Source of the DNA: CAZKVJ01 sp964556225
GTDB taxonomy: Bacteria; Actinomycetota; Acidimicrobiia; Acidimicrobiales; Ilumatobacteraceae
Assembly: GCA_964556225.1 (NCBI GenBank)
Contig: CAZKVJ010000016.1
Coordinates: forward strand, 1 to 64,000
Direction: 5' to 3'
DNA length: 64,000 nt
The position numbers and the translations under genes are program-made. Below the pieces are notes generated by a model. It ran no database searches. It saw nothing but the letters and a program-made list of their open reading frames with translations, and was not told the origin of the DNA. Positions 24,381 through 32,352 of this stretch are shown one piece after another. Within the stretch, counting starts at the first letter, position 1. Each line of letters opens with the position of its first letter.

Positions 24381-25595
24381 ATGTCAGAGTTCTCGCTCAA
24401 CCTCAACGAGGATCAGATCCAGATCCAGAAGTGGGTCCACGACTTCGCCGAGACGGTCATCCGCCCGGCGGCGCACGAGTGGGACGAGGCCGAGGAGTTC
24501 CCGTGGCCCATCGTCCAGGAGGCAGCCAAGATCGGCCTCTACGGCGTGGACTTCCTGCTCAACGCCATGAGCGACCCCACGGCGCTGACACTTCCGGTCG
24601 CGGTCGAGGAGCTGTTCTGGGGCGACGCCGGCATCGGCCTGGCGATCATGGGCTCGGCGCTGGCCGCCGCCGGCATCAGCGGCAACGGCACGCCCGAGCA
24701 GGTCATGGAGTGGGTGCCGCAGTGCTACGGCACGCCGGACAAGGTGCAGCTCGGCGCGTTCTGTGTGAGCGAGCCGGACGCCGGCAGCGACGTGAGCAGC
24801 CTGCGCACCCGGGCCGTCTACGACGAGGCCACCGACGAATGGGTGCTGAACGGCACCAAGTCGTGGATCACCAACGGCGGCATCGCCGACGTCCACGTCG
24901 TGGTGGCGGCCGTCGACCCGGCACTGAAGGGGCGGGGCCAGGCCAGCTTCGTCGTGCCGCCCGGCACGAAGGGCCTCTCGCAGGGGCAGAAGTACAAGAA
25001 GCACGGCATAAGGGCCAGCCACACCGCCGAGGTCGTGCTCGACGACGTCCGGGTGCCCGGCCGGTGCCTGCTCGGTGGGAAGGAGAAGCTCGACGCCAAG
25101 CTGGCCCGAGCCCGTGAGATGGGCCACAGCGGCGAGAAGCAGCCGGCGATGAGCACCTTCGAGGCCACCCGCCCGACCGTCGGCGCCCAGGCGCTCGGTA
25201 TCGCGCGGGCTGCCTACGAGTACGCGCTCGACTACGCGAAGGAGCGCCAGGCGTTCGGCAAGCCGATCATCATGAACCAGGCCATCGCCTTCAAGCTGGC
25301 CAACATGATCACCGAGATCGATGCCGCCCGGCTGCTGATCTGGCGGGCCGCCTGGCTGGCCCGCAACGGCGGGTTCAAGAACGCCGAGGGCTCGATGTCG
25401 AAGTACAAGGCCAGCGAGGTCGCGGTGTGGGTCACCGAGGAGGCGATCCAGATCCTCGGTGGCTACGGCTACACGCGCGAGTACCCCGTCGAGCGCTGGC
25501 ACCGCGACGCCAAGATCCACACGATCTTCGAGGGCACGAGCGAGATCCAGCAGCTCGTGATCGCCCGCGCCATCTCCGGCCTGCGCATCGAGTAG
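24381..25595 (+). CDS. Acyl-CoA dehydrogenase
   Basis: Protein of 404 aa with the full acyl-CoA dehydrogenase fold. An N-terminal helical domain precedes the beta-barrel with CVSEPDAGSDVSSLRTRA (near 131-148) and WITNGGIADVHVV. The C-terminal FAD domain has RQAFGKPI, ILGGYGYTREYPVERWHRDAK and IFEGTSEIQQLVIAR. The catalytic base cannot be named with certainty by eye. It oxidises acyl-CoA to enoyl-CoA, reducing ETF. ATG 24381 is preferred over GTG 24375 because TAACTT is 6 nt upstream. The palindrome at 24343 probably controls it. Confidence 0.93.
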   Translation: MSEFSLNLNEDQIQIQKWVHDFAETVIRPAAHEWDEAEEFPWPIVQEAAKIGLYGVDFLLNAMSDPTALTLPVAVEELFWGDAGIGLAIMGSALAAAGISGNGTPEQVMEWVPQCYGTPDKVQLGAFCVSEPDAGSDVSSLRTRAVYDEATDEWVLNGTKSWITNGGIADVHVVVAAVDPALKGRGQASFVVPPGTKGLSQGQKYKKHGIRASHTAEVVLDDVRVPGRCLLGGKEKLDAKLARAREMGHSGEKQPAMSTFEATRPTVGAQALGIARAAYEYALDYAKERQAFGKPIIMNQAIAFKLANMITEIDAARLLIWRAAWLARNGGFKNAEGSMSKYKASEVAVWVTEEAIQILGGYGYTREYPVERWHRDAKIHTIFEGTSEIQQLVIARAISGLRIE

Positions 25596-25661
25596 CACCG
25601 CACTTGCGGTGATGCGATCTTGGCCGCAGACACGGCTCCTCGGATCCCCGACGAGCGTCGG
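25596..25661. terminator. Two hairpins between convergent genes
   Basis: CACCGC-ACTT-GCGGTG (25596-25611) begins one base after the acyl-CoA dehydrogenase stop. CCGACG-AG-CGTCGG (25648-25661) ends 5 bp before the stop of the minus-strand response regulator. Each stem is placed to end one of the two converging transcripts. Neither has a T-tract, and the second loop (2 nt) is tight, so both are tentative. Confidence 0.45.
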
Positions 25662-25666
25662 CGGCC

Positions 25667-26314
25667 TCAGGACGGGGGGAGGCCGTAGCCGGCGTCTCGG
25701 GCCTTGGCGACGGCTTCGGCCCTGCTCGACGCGTGGAGCTTGGCGAAGATCATCGACACGTAGTTGCGCACCGTCTTCTCGCCCAGATGCAGCCGACGGG
25801 CGATGGCGGCGTTGTCGAGCCCGTGCGCCAGCGCCTCCAGCACCTCCTGCTCACGGGCGGTCAGGCCGAGCGCCTCCCGGGTCGTGGACGACGGGGCGTG
25901 GTGGACGAGCGCGCGCAGGCGCCGGGCCACGCCGGGGCCGACGATCAACCCGCCCTGATGCACGGTGCGGATGGCGTGGAGCACCTCGTCGTGGCGGGCG
26001 CCCTTCACCAGGTAGCCGCGTGCGCCGGCCTGCAGTGCTGCTACGAGCGAGTCCTCGTCCTCGAACATGGTCAGCATCAGCACCCCGACGTGCGGGGCGG
26101 ACTCCGCGAGCTGGGCCGTCGCTGCGACCCCGTCGAGCACCGGCATGCTGAGATCCATCAGCACCACGTCGGGCTGCAGCTCCAGGCAGCGCTCGACGGC
26201 GGTTGCGCCGTCACCCGCGGTGCCCACCACTTCGAATCCGGCCCCCTGTAGCAGCACGGTAAGGGTGCGCACGAAGGTCGCGTGATCGTCGGCGATCACG
26301 ATGCTGAGGCTCAT
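25667..26314 (-). CDS. NarL/FixJ-family response regulator
   Basis: Protein of 215 aa. Receiver domain: acidic pocket D9-D10, phosphoacceptor D54 (VVLMDLSMPVLDG), Lys in YLVKGA near 105. C-terminal LuxR-type helix-turn-helix: LTAREQEVLEALAHGLDNAAIARRL near 150-175. Phosphorylated by the kinase encoded just upstream, it would bind DNA and control unknown targets. The ATG at 26314 overlaps the kinase stop by 4 nt. The stimulus is not apparent from the context. Confidence 0.93.
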   Translation of the reverse strand: MSLSIVIADDHATFVRTLTVLLQGAGFEVVGTAGDGATAVERCLELQPDVVLMDLSMPVLDGVAATAQLAESAPHVGVLMLTMFEDEDSLVAALQAGARGYLVKGARHDEVLHAIRTVHQGGLIVGPGVARRLRALVHHAPSSTTREALGLTAREQEVLEALAHGLDNAAIARRLHLGEKTVRNYVSMIFAKLHASSRAEAVAKARDAGYGLPPS

Positions 26315-28317
26315 GCCGTGCCCAGCCGTTCGAGCGGCAGCACGGCACGGACGTGCGTTCCGGCGGGGAGTGGCTCTACCAGCAGCGAGCCCTGCAGCTC
26401 GTCGGCCCGCTCCCGCATCGATGTGAGACCGATCCCGCTGCGCCGGTCGGCGGGGAGGCCGACACCGTCGTCGATGACATCGACGCACAGCGCTCCGTCG
26501 GTGACGATGAGCTGAGTGGTGCAGGTGCGGGCGTGGGCGTGACGGCTGACGTTGCTGATCGCTTCCATCGTGATCCGGTAGGCCGCCACCTCGATGGCCG
26601 CCGGCAGGGTCGGCAGCTCACAGGCGTCAACCGTGATGGTCAGGCCGGGGCTGCGGTCCTGCACCGCTCGGGCATGCTGCTCGACTGCCCGCACCAGGCC
26701 GAGCTCATCGAGCGCCGGGGGCCGCAGGTTGTACACGAGGCGGCGAACGTCGTCGATCGCGGCGTGGAGCTCGTTGTTGAGCTCGGTGAGGAGTCCGGCC
26801 AGCGCCGGGTCCTCCACACGCGCCGAGGCAGCGTCGAGCCCGAGGGCCACGCTCGCAAGGGTGGGCCCGAGGCCGTCGTGGAGGTCACCGCGCAAGCGTC
26901 GTCGTTCCTCCTCGCGCGCACGCACGATCTGCTCGCGGCTGGTGCGCAGCTGGGCCTCCAGGTGGGCGTCGTGGAGCACCACGCCGACATGCCCGGCCAG
27001 ATCACCCAGCAGCTCACGTTCCGCCGGGCGCAGGGGCTCGGCGGCGGTGCGCTGCCCTACCACCAGGCGCCCGACGGGGTCACCGGCATAGTGGATGGGG
27101 AAGGTCTCGGTAGGCGCAGTCGGCGTGCCGGCCTGGGCGGCGGCCTTCGGTGGCAGCCCGGGACCGAGATGGAGCTCGACGGCCACGTACGGCAGCTTGA
27201 GCGCGTCGCGGAGGGTCGCCACGAGTCGCTCGACCGCCCGGTGCGAGCTCTCCGCCGCGCCGAGATCGCGGCCGAGCTGGGCGATGACCCGCTCGGGCCG
27301 AGAGGTGTCGCCGTAGATGTGCCGGTCCACCCATCCGTGCCACGCACGGAAGGTGGGGATGAGGACGAGTGCGGTCAACCCGGCGGCGAGCGCGCGCTGC
27401 ACGTTCCCGTCCAGGTCGATCGCCGCGGTGACGATACCGGTGAGGGATGCGTAGACGCCAGCGCCCACGGCAGTGAGGCCTGCGAACAGCACGGCGCGGC
27501 GTACCACGACGCGCACGTCGAGCAGGTGGTCGAACACCACGGCCGCCGCCAGGGCGAGGGGCAGCAGGCCGCTTGCCAGGCGTTCCCACTGATCGCCGGG
27601 CCAGCTCACGTTCGGCCAGATGCTGGCGCCGAGCACCGAGATGGCGGGCACCGCGAGCAGCGCAGCGGCGATCGTGAACAGCCGGGTCTGACGGCGCACG
27701 GCGGGATCGGGAGCGCGCAGAGTGCCCACCGCCAGTCCCAGCACAGCGGCGACGCCGAGCGCCCACTGGCCCTTGCTGGCCCAGCTCAGGGTGACGTCAG
27801 CGGCGCGGTAGTACGCGCCATTCGGCAGGGGTCGTCCACCGAAGTCGGAGCCCCACTGGGTGACGATCTGTGCCAGGCACAGCACCACGGTGTCGACGAT
27901 GGCGGCCCGCAGGATCCATCGCCGTGGGCCCACCGGCCAGCCGTCGGGTGTCACCGAAGGCGCGGCGATGAGCAGCAGGGACCGGGCGACGAGCCAGGCC
28001 CACACCACGTTGACGCTCACCATCCGCAGCAACCATGACGGCGAGTCGAGCAGCCAGAGCTCCACCCACAGCGGCTGTGCGGCGTACATCCAGGCGCCGA
28101 GCAGGCCAGCGGTGAGCAGCACCCACCCGACCGGGTGAGCGGGGCGGCGAGATGCCACCCACGCCCCCACCGGGATGGAGGTGACCGCGATCGTGAGATG
28201 GGTCAGCGCATACGGGTTCGGGATGTCCTCCGGCCGCAGCGCGTAGTGCAGCCGAGCCGCGACGACCGAGGCAATGCCTGCTGCTGCCAGAGCCCACGGC
28301 AGCCATGGCCGCTTCAC
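26311..28317 (-). CDS. NarL-type sensor histidine kinase
   Basis: Protein of 668 aa. About eight N-terminal membrane helices (residues 5-330) are followed by a GAF-like region, then a HisKA_3 dimerisation domain with phosphoacceptor His in RLRGDLHDGLGPTLA near residue 477 and a HATPase_c domain (EAISNVSRHAH, DVIDDGVGLP, GIGLTSMRERA). I choose GTG 28317 (VKRPWLPWAL) rather than GTG 28329, because TAGTGT (minus strand, 28331-28326) lies 8 nt before it and overlaps the earlier codon. The signal is probably sensed in the membrane. It is coupled to the response regulator gene. Confidence 0.9.
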   Translation of the reverse strand: MKRPWLPWALAAAGIASVVAARLHYALRPEDIPNPYALTHLTIAVTSIPVGAWVASRRPAHPVGWVLLTAGLLGAWMYAAQPLWVELWLLDSPSWLLRMVSVNVVWAWLVARSLLLIAAPSVTPDGWPVGPRRWILRAAIVDTVVLCLAQIVTQWGSDFGGRPLPNGAYYRAADVTLSWASKGQWALGVAAVLGLAVGTLRAPDPAVRRQTRLFTIAAALLAVPAISVLGASIWPNVSWPGDQWERLASGLLPLALAAAVVFDHLLDVRVVVRRAVLFAGLTAVGAGVYASLTGIVTAAIDLDGNVQRALAAGLTALVLIPTFRAWHGWVDRHIYGDTSRPERVIAQLGRDLGAAESSHRAVERLVATLRDALKLPYVAVELHLGPGLPPKAAAQAGTPTAPTETFPIHYAGDPVGRLVVGQRTAAEPLRPAERELLGDLAGHVGVVLHDAHLEAQLRTSREQIVRAREEERRRLRGDLHDGLGPTLASVALGLDAASARVEDPALAGLLTELNNELHAAIDDVRRLVYNLRPPALDELGLVRAVEQHARAVQDRSPGLTITVDACELPTLPAAIEVAAYRITMEAISNVSRHAHARTCTTQLIVTDGALCVDVIDDGVGLPADRRSGIGLTSMRERADELQGSLLVEPLPAGTHVRAVLPLERLGTA

Positions 28318-28343
28318 GGTGGCGGACACTACAGCCAGGTCGA

Positions 28344-28814
28344 TCAGCCACCTTGGCCAGGGCAGTCACGCGTCTCGACCGCTCCCATGGCCGCTTCCCA
28401 GGCCGGGATGTCCGTGTCCTGGTTCTGGGCCTCCGCCGCATCGAATGCGGTTTGGTCGCCGGCTTCGGCGGCTTCCTGCGCGTCGGCGAAGTTGTCGCGC
28501 ACCTTCGTCATCGCGGCGACGACAGCATCGATGCCCGCTTCGTCGTCGGGGGCACGTGGGGTCGAGTCGATGGCGTCGATGAACTGCTCGAACGCAGTGA
28601 CCGCCTGGGGCAGGAACGCCGCCCAGTCATCCAGGGTGGGCTCAGGATGGTCTGCGAAGAACTGTTCGAAGTCCGGGAACTCCACGGTGGCCTGCTTCTC
28701 GCAGATCGCCTGGAACCATTCGTCGTGGGTGACGGCGTCACCGTCGTCGTCGCCGCACCCGACCGCGACCACCGGCATCAACGCCAACCCGATCAGCAAG
28801 GGCTTGCGCATCAT
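28344..28814 (-). CDS. Small lipoprotein of unknown function
   Basis: Protein of 156 aa. MMRKPLLIGLALMPVVAVGCGDDDGD gives a short signal peptide with lipobox VAVGC. The mature part is acidic and helical (FPDFEQFFADHPE, AMTKVRDNFADAQEAAEAG), with Cys in AICEK and a final DCPGQGG that could pair in a disulfide. A GAGGAG ribosome site precedes the ATG. It is 26 bp upstream of the histidine kinase gene on the same strand, so it might be an accessory to the sensor, although the kinase has its own -10 motif. No family is recognised. Confidence 0.7.
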   Translation of the reverse strand: MMRKPLLIGLALMPVVAVGCGDDDGDAVTHDEWFQAICEKQATVEFPDFEQFFADHPEPTLDDWAAFLPQAVTAFEQFIDAIDSTPRAPDDEAGIDAVVAAMTKVRDNFADAQEAAEAGDQTAFDAAEAQNQDTDIPAWEAAMGAVETRDCPGQGG

Positions 28815-28971
28815 GACTCCTCTCGTCACGCCGGTCTCGATGACCGGACGACGGGCACGATGCGGGACGCGGTGTCCCGGGCGGAAGTGACCGGTGTCCC
28901 GGGACAGTCCTCGACCTTGCGGGATGTTGACCGTCAGCAGGACCATTGAGGCCGACAGCATGCCGTCCCCG

Positions 28972-29044
28972 CGTTCTGGGCACACCACAGACACCTGACG
29001 GCCTTCCCACAAGGAGCGATCCTCGGCGCCGTGTGCCCAGAACG
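28972..29044. repeat. Long inverted repeat, variant of the GTTCTGG hairpin family
   Basis: Perfect 14-bp arms CGTTCTGGGCACAC (28972-28985) and GTGTGCCCAGAACG (29031-29044) flank a 45-nt loop. The outer eight bases equal those of copies A-C; the inner arm and loop are different. It lies in the 283-bp gap between the lipoprotein start (28814) and the cupin stop (29098), that is, downstream of the cupin gene, consistent with a 3'-end role. I see no other gene or signal in this gap. Confidence 0.75.
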
Positions 29045-29097
29045 ATTTGAGCGGGGCGATTCGGGATGCACGCTGAGGTCGCCGCCGACGACTCGGC

Positions 29098-29412
29098 TCA
29101 GGGCTTCAGCATCGTCAGCAGCATGATCGTCGGCTCGCGCGCCAGGAGGGCGTGCCGAGCCTCGGGGGCCATGTGCAGCCAGAAGCCCGGCCCGGCGTCG
29201 AGCTCCTCGCCGTCGACGGTGAACGTCAGCCGCCCGCGCAGCACCTGGACGATCGCCGCCCGGGACGCCGTGTGCTCGGTCAGCTCCTCGCCGGCGTCGA
29301 ACGCGAAGACCGTGACGTTGGCGGTGTCGTCACGATGGACGACCTTCGACACGACCGAGCCGGGCTGAACCTGCACCTCGGCGGCGAGATCGGCGATGGT
29401 GGTGCGCGCCAT
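29098..29412 (-). CDS. Small cupin-domain protein
   Basis: Protein of 104 aa, a single cupin barrel. ELTEHTASRAAIVQVLRGRLTF carries motif 1 in which the usual HxH is reduced to one His (H47), and GFWLHMAPEARHALLA carries motif 2 with His residues near 80 and 87. Metal binding is thus likely but with an unusual ligand set. Small cupins of this sort stabilise or isomerise sugars, or act as regulatory sensors. It follows the SDR and sugar-acid dehydratase genes with a 114-bp gap that contains a possible 21-codon leader. Confidence 0.75.
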   Translation of the reverse strand: MARTTIADLAAEVQVQPGSVVSKVVHRDDTANVTVFAFDAGEELTEHTASRAAIVQVLRGRLTFTVDGEELDAGPGFWLHMAPEARHALLAREPTIMLLTMLKP

Positions 29413-29526
29413 GGCGTCAGCCTGTCACGCCGTTCAGCACGTCGACCACGCCCAGCAGGTCCCCGATGTCCGCATAGTTCACGGACACGAACGTCGTCCG
29501 GCGTCTGGCCGGTCTGGTGGATGCGG

Positions 29527-30306
29527 TCAGTAGCCGGGCGGAACCGGCCCGGTGACGGTCCACCCGCCGTCGACCATCAGCGTCTGGCCGGTGACGTGAG
29601 CGGCCGCCGGTGATGCCAGGTACAGCACGGCGGCGGCGATGTCGGCGACCTGTGCGACATGGCCATCCGGTGTGACGGCGGACCAGTCGCCCACGTAGTC
29701 GGCCGTCTCGTGCACGGTGCGCTCGGTGAGCGTGGCGCCCGGGCCGACGGCGTTCACCGTGATGCCGTGGGGGCCGAGCTCGAGCGCGAGCGCTCGAGCC
29801 ATCATGCGCAGCCCGGCCTTGGTGGTGCCGTAGGCGCTGAGCCCGCGGATCGCCTGCACCCCCGCCACCGAGGTGACGAGCACGATGCGCCCGGGCCGGC
29901 CGAGCGAGACCATGGCCCGGGCGGCGGCCTGGGCGGTGAAGAACGTGCCCCGCAGGTTCACGCCGACCACCTGGTCGAACTCTTCGGGCTCGTAGGTGAG
30001 GAACGGCCCGAAGTGGCTGATGCCGGCGTTGGCGACGACCACGTCGAGGCGGCCCTGTCGCTCGAGGACCGCGTCGACCATCGCCCGAACGGCCGTCACG
30101 TCGGCGACGTCCGCGGCGACGGCGTCGATGTGACCCGCCCCGGCCTCGACGCCGGCCGCGTCGGCCTTGGCGACGGCGAGCGTGGGGTCGACGTCGTTCA
30201 GCACCACGGTCGCGCCCTCGCGGGCGAAGGCGACGCACAACCCGTAGCCGATCCCGGCGCCGGCCCCGGTGACGAGCACGACGTGACCGTCGAAGCGTCC
30301 GGTCAC
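29527..30306 (-). CDS. SDR-family oxidoreductase
   Basis: Protein of 259 aa from GTG 30306. Nucleotide motif TGAGAGIG near residue 13; NAG in VVANAGISHFG near 92; active-site Ser in VLVTSVAGV near 140 and Tyr-x3-Lys in YGTTKAGL near 157. Classic short-chain dehydrogenase. The start overlaps the dehydratase stop by 4 nt, so it is coupled to it; this supports a sugar or sugar-acid dehydrogenase role in the same pathway, which is an inference. Confidence 0.88.
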   Translation of the reverse strand: MTGRFDGHVVLVTGAGAGIGYGLCVAFAREGATVVLNDVDPTLAVAKADAAGVEAGAGHIDAVAADVADVTAVRAMVDAVLERQGRLDVVVANAGISHFGPFLTYEPEEFDQVVGVNLRGTFFTAQAAARAMVSLGRPGRIVLVTSVAGVQAIRGLSAYGTTKAGLRMMARALALELGPHGITVNAVGPGATLTERTVHETADYVGDWSAVTPDGHVAQVADIAAAVLYLASPAAAHVTGQTLMVDGGWTVTGPVPPGY

Positions 30307-32297
30307 GTCGCCCCCTCCCCGAGCGCCTGCCGGCCGGCGGCCAGCACTTCGGCGATCCGCTCGACGTCGTAGGTGCACCCACTCCACGCCCCACCGCTCA
30401 CCGCTTGCAGCAGTGCCCACAAGCGCGTGTCGGCGGGCAACCCCTCGGCGGGGCGCAGTCCGGGGTGCGGGACCCGCGCCGCGAGCACGGCGGCCGCCTC
30501 GTCGGGCGCCAGCTCGGTGCCGTCCGGTCCCAGGAAGTCGACCGTGCCGGTGAGGCCCACGCGATCGATCTCGATCGCGACGAGGTCGCCGTCGCGCAGG
30601 CGCCCGATCGGCCCCCCGGCGAGCGCCTCCGGGCCCACGTGGCCGATGCACGCTCCCGTCGACACGCCGGAGAAGCGGCCGTCGGTGACCACGGCGACGT
30701 CCTTGCCGAAGGGCGCGAACTTCAGCGCGGACGTCAGCTGGTAGGTCTCCTCCATGCCGGTGCCGAGCGGTCCGATGCCGGCGAGCACCACCACGTCACC
30801 CGCTCGCACGGGCCGGTCGGTGAGACCCTTTACGGCCGCGACGGCATCGCGCTCCGACGTGAACACCCGTGCCGGACCACGGTGCCGGTAGATGCCGTCG
30901 GGGCCGGAGAGCGTGGGATCCATGGCCGTGGCCTTCACCACCGAGCCCTGCGGCGCGAGGTTGCCGCGCGGGAAGGCGATCGTGCCGGTGAGTCCGATCG
31001 CTCGCGCGGCATCGGGCGAGAGGATCACGTGGTTCGGATCGACGCCGGCCTCCGCCAGGAGCTCCCGCGCCTGGGCCCGCCGCTCGCTGTGCTCCCACCA
31101 CTCGAGGTTCTCGGCCAGGGTGCGCCCGCTCACGGTGGGAGCGTCCAGCTCCAGCAGACCCATCCGGCACAGGTGCAGCATCACCTCGGGCACGCCGCCG
31201 GCCATGAACACCTGCACGGTGGGGTGGTGGCGGGGGCCGTTCGGGAGGGCGTCGACCAAGCGGGGGGTGGCCCGGTTGGCGGCCAGCCAGTCGTCGAGGC
31301 TCGGCGGCGCCAGCCCGGCCGCGGCGGCGACGGCGGGGATGTGCAGCAGCAGGTTGGTCGAGCCGCCGAACGCGGCGTGGACCACCAGCGCGTTGCGCAG
31401 CGCGGCCGGCGTGAGCACGTCGCGGGTGGTGGTGCCGGCGGCGTCGAGCGCCACCAGCGCCAGCGCGGACCGGTGCGCCAGGTCGAGCCACACCGGCTCG
31501 CCGGAGGGGGCGAGCGCGGAGTGCGGCAGCGCCAGCCCGAGCGCCTCGGCCACCACCTGGGACGTGGCGGCGGTGCCGAGGAACTGGCACCCGCCGCCGG
31601 CCGAGCCGCAGGCCCGGCACCCCATGGTGGCGGCGTGCTCCAGCGTGATCGAGCCGTGGGCGAACCGAGCGCCGATGGTCTGCACGGTGCCCAGGTCCTC
31701 GGCGTCGGCAACCGGCAGCGTGACCCCACCGGGCACGACGACCGCCGGCAGGTTGCCCAGGCCGGCGAGGGCCTGCAGCATCGCGGGCAGACCCTTGTCG
31801 CAGGTGGCGATGCCCAGGACTCCACGGCGGAGGGGGAGCGACCGGGCGAGGCGGCGCAGGACGGTCGCGGCGTCGTTGCGGTACGCCAGGCTGTCGAACA
31901 TCGCCGGCGTGCCCTGCGATCTGCCGTCGCAGGGATCGGTGACCTGGGCCGCGAAGGGAACGGCGCCGAGCCCGCGCAGCGTCGCCGCCGCCTCGCGCAC
32001 GAGCAGCCCGACCTCCCAGTGACCGGTGTGGTAGCCGAGCGCCAACGGCGTGCCGTGGTCGTCGCGCACCCCGCCCTGGGTGCTGAGCACGAGGTACTGC
32101 GGGCCATCGGCCCGATCAGGGGACCAGCCCATCCCGACGTTCTGGGTGAGGCCGAACAGGTTGCCGCTGGACTCATGGAGCAGCTGCTCGGCGGTGAGCG
32201 GCAGCCGTCCGGCCCGGGTCGGCCCGATGAGACGGGTGCCGACCAAGGTGGCGCCGGGCGTCGCCAGGACGAGCTCGGTCGGGGACGGGTCGGCCAT
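30303..32297 (-). CDS. IlvD/Edd-family dehydratase, YjhG/YagF type (sugar acid)
   Basis: Protein of 664 aa. Cys motifs for an iron-sulfur cluster include DPCDGRSQGTPAMF near 119, TCDKGLPAML near 162 and CRACGSAGGGCQFLGT near 227. The C-terminal part has PRGNLAPQGSVVKATAMDP and TDGRFSGVSTGACIGHVGPEA. These, and the long length, fit the YjhG/YagF branch that dehydrates D-xylonate and related aldonic acids rather than branched-chain amino-acid IlvD. The ATG at 32297 is 8 nt after TACGCT on the minus strand. It heads the operon with the SDR and possibly the cupin. Confidence 0.88.
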   Translation of the reverse strand: MADPSPTELVLATPGATLVGTRLIGPTRAGRLPLTAEQLLHESSGNLFGLTQNVGMGWSPDRADGPQYLVLSTQGGVRDDHGTPLALGYHTGHWEVGLLVREAAATLRGLGAVPFAAQVTDPCDGRSQGTPAMFDSLAYRNDAATVLRRLARSLPLRRGVLGIATCDKGLPAMLQALAGLGNLPAVVVPGGVTLPVADAEDLGTVQTIGARFAHGSITLEHAATMGCRACGSAGGGCQFLGTAATSQVVAEALGLALPHSALAPSGEPVWLDLAHRSALALVALDAAGTTTRDVLTPAALRNALVVHAAFGGSTNLLLHIPAVAAAAGLAPPSLDDWLAANRATPRLVDALPNGPRHHPTVQVFMAGGVPEVMLHLCRMGLLELDAPTVSGRTLAENLEWWEHSERRAQARELLAEAGVDPNHVILSPDAARAIGLTGTIAFPRGNLAPQGSVVKATAMDPTLSGPDGIYRHRGPARVFTSERDAVAAVKGLTDRPVRAGDVVVLAGIGPLGTGMEETYQLTSALKFAPFGKDVAVVTDGRFSGVSTGACIGHVGPEALAGGPIGRLRDGDLVAIEIDRVGLTGTVDFLGPDGTELAPDEAAAVLAARVPHPGLRPAEGLPADTRLWALLQAVSGGAWSGCTYDVERIAEVLAAGRQALGEGAT

Positions 32298-32352
32298 GCG
32301 GGTCGAGCGTACGCGCCCGGCCGCGGCAGCCGCTCGGCGCCAGAATGGGCGG
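32298..32352. promoter_or_regulatory. Divergent leaderless promoters
   Basis: TACGCT on the minus strand (32311-32306) is 8 nt before the dehydratase ATG. CAGAAT on the plus strand (32341-32346) is 6 nt before the GTG at 32353. The intervening sequence is GC-only with no obvious operator. Confidence 0.4.

Noticed and set aside
22304..25117. 937-codon open frame on the plus strand
   Set aside because: Antisense to the lipoprotein hydrolase, then out of frame with the acyl-CoA dehydrogenase; no recognisable motif.
32137..32145. GTTCTGG in the dehydratase gene as another hairpin copy
   Set aside because: It is inside a coding region with no CCAGAAC partner nearby; the same is true of occurrences near 2437, 16325, 18851 and 28423.
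30303..32297. Dihydroxy-acid dehydratase IlvD for branched-chain amino acids
   Set aside because: It is about 100 residues longer than IlvD, lies with an SDR and cupin, and its Cys motifs fit the YjhG/YagF sugar-acid branch better.
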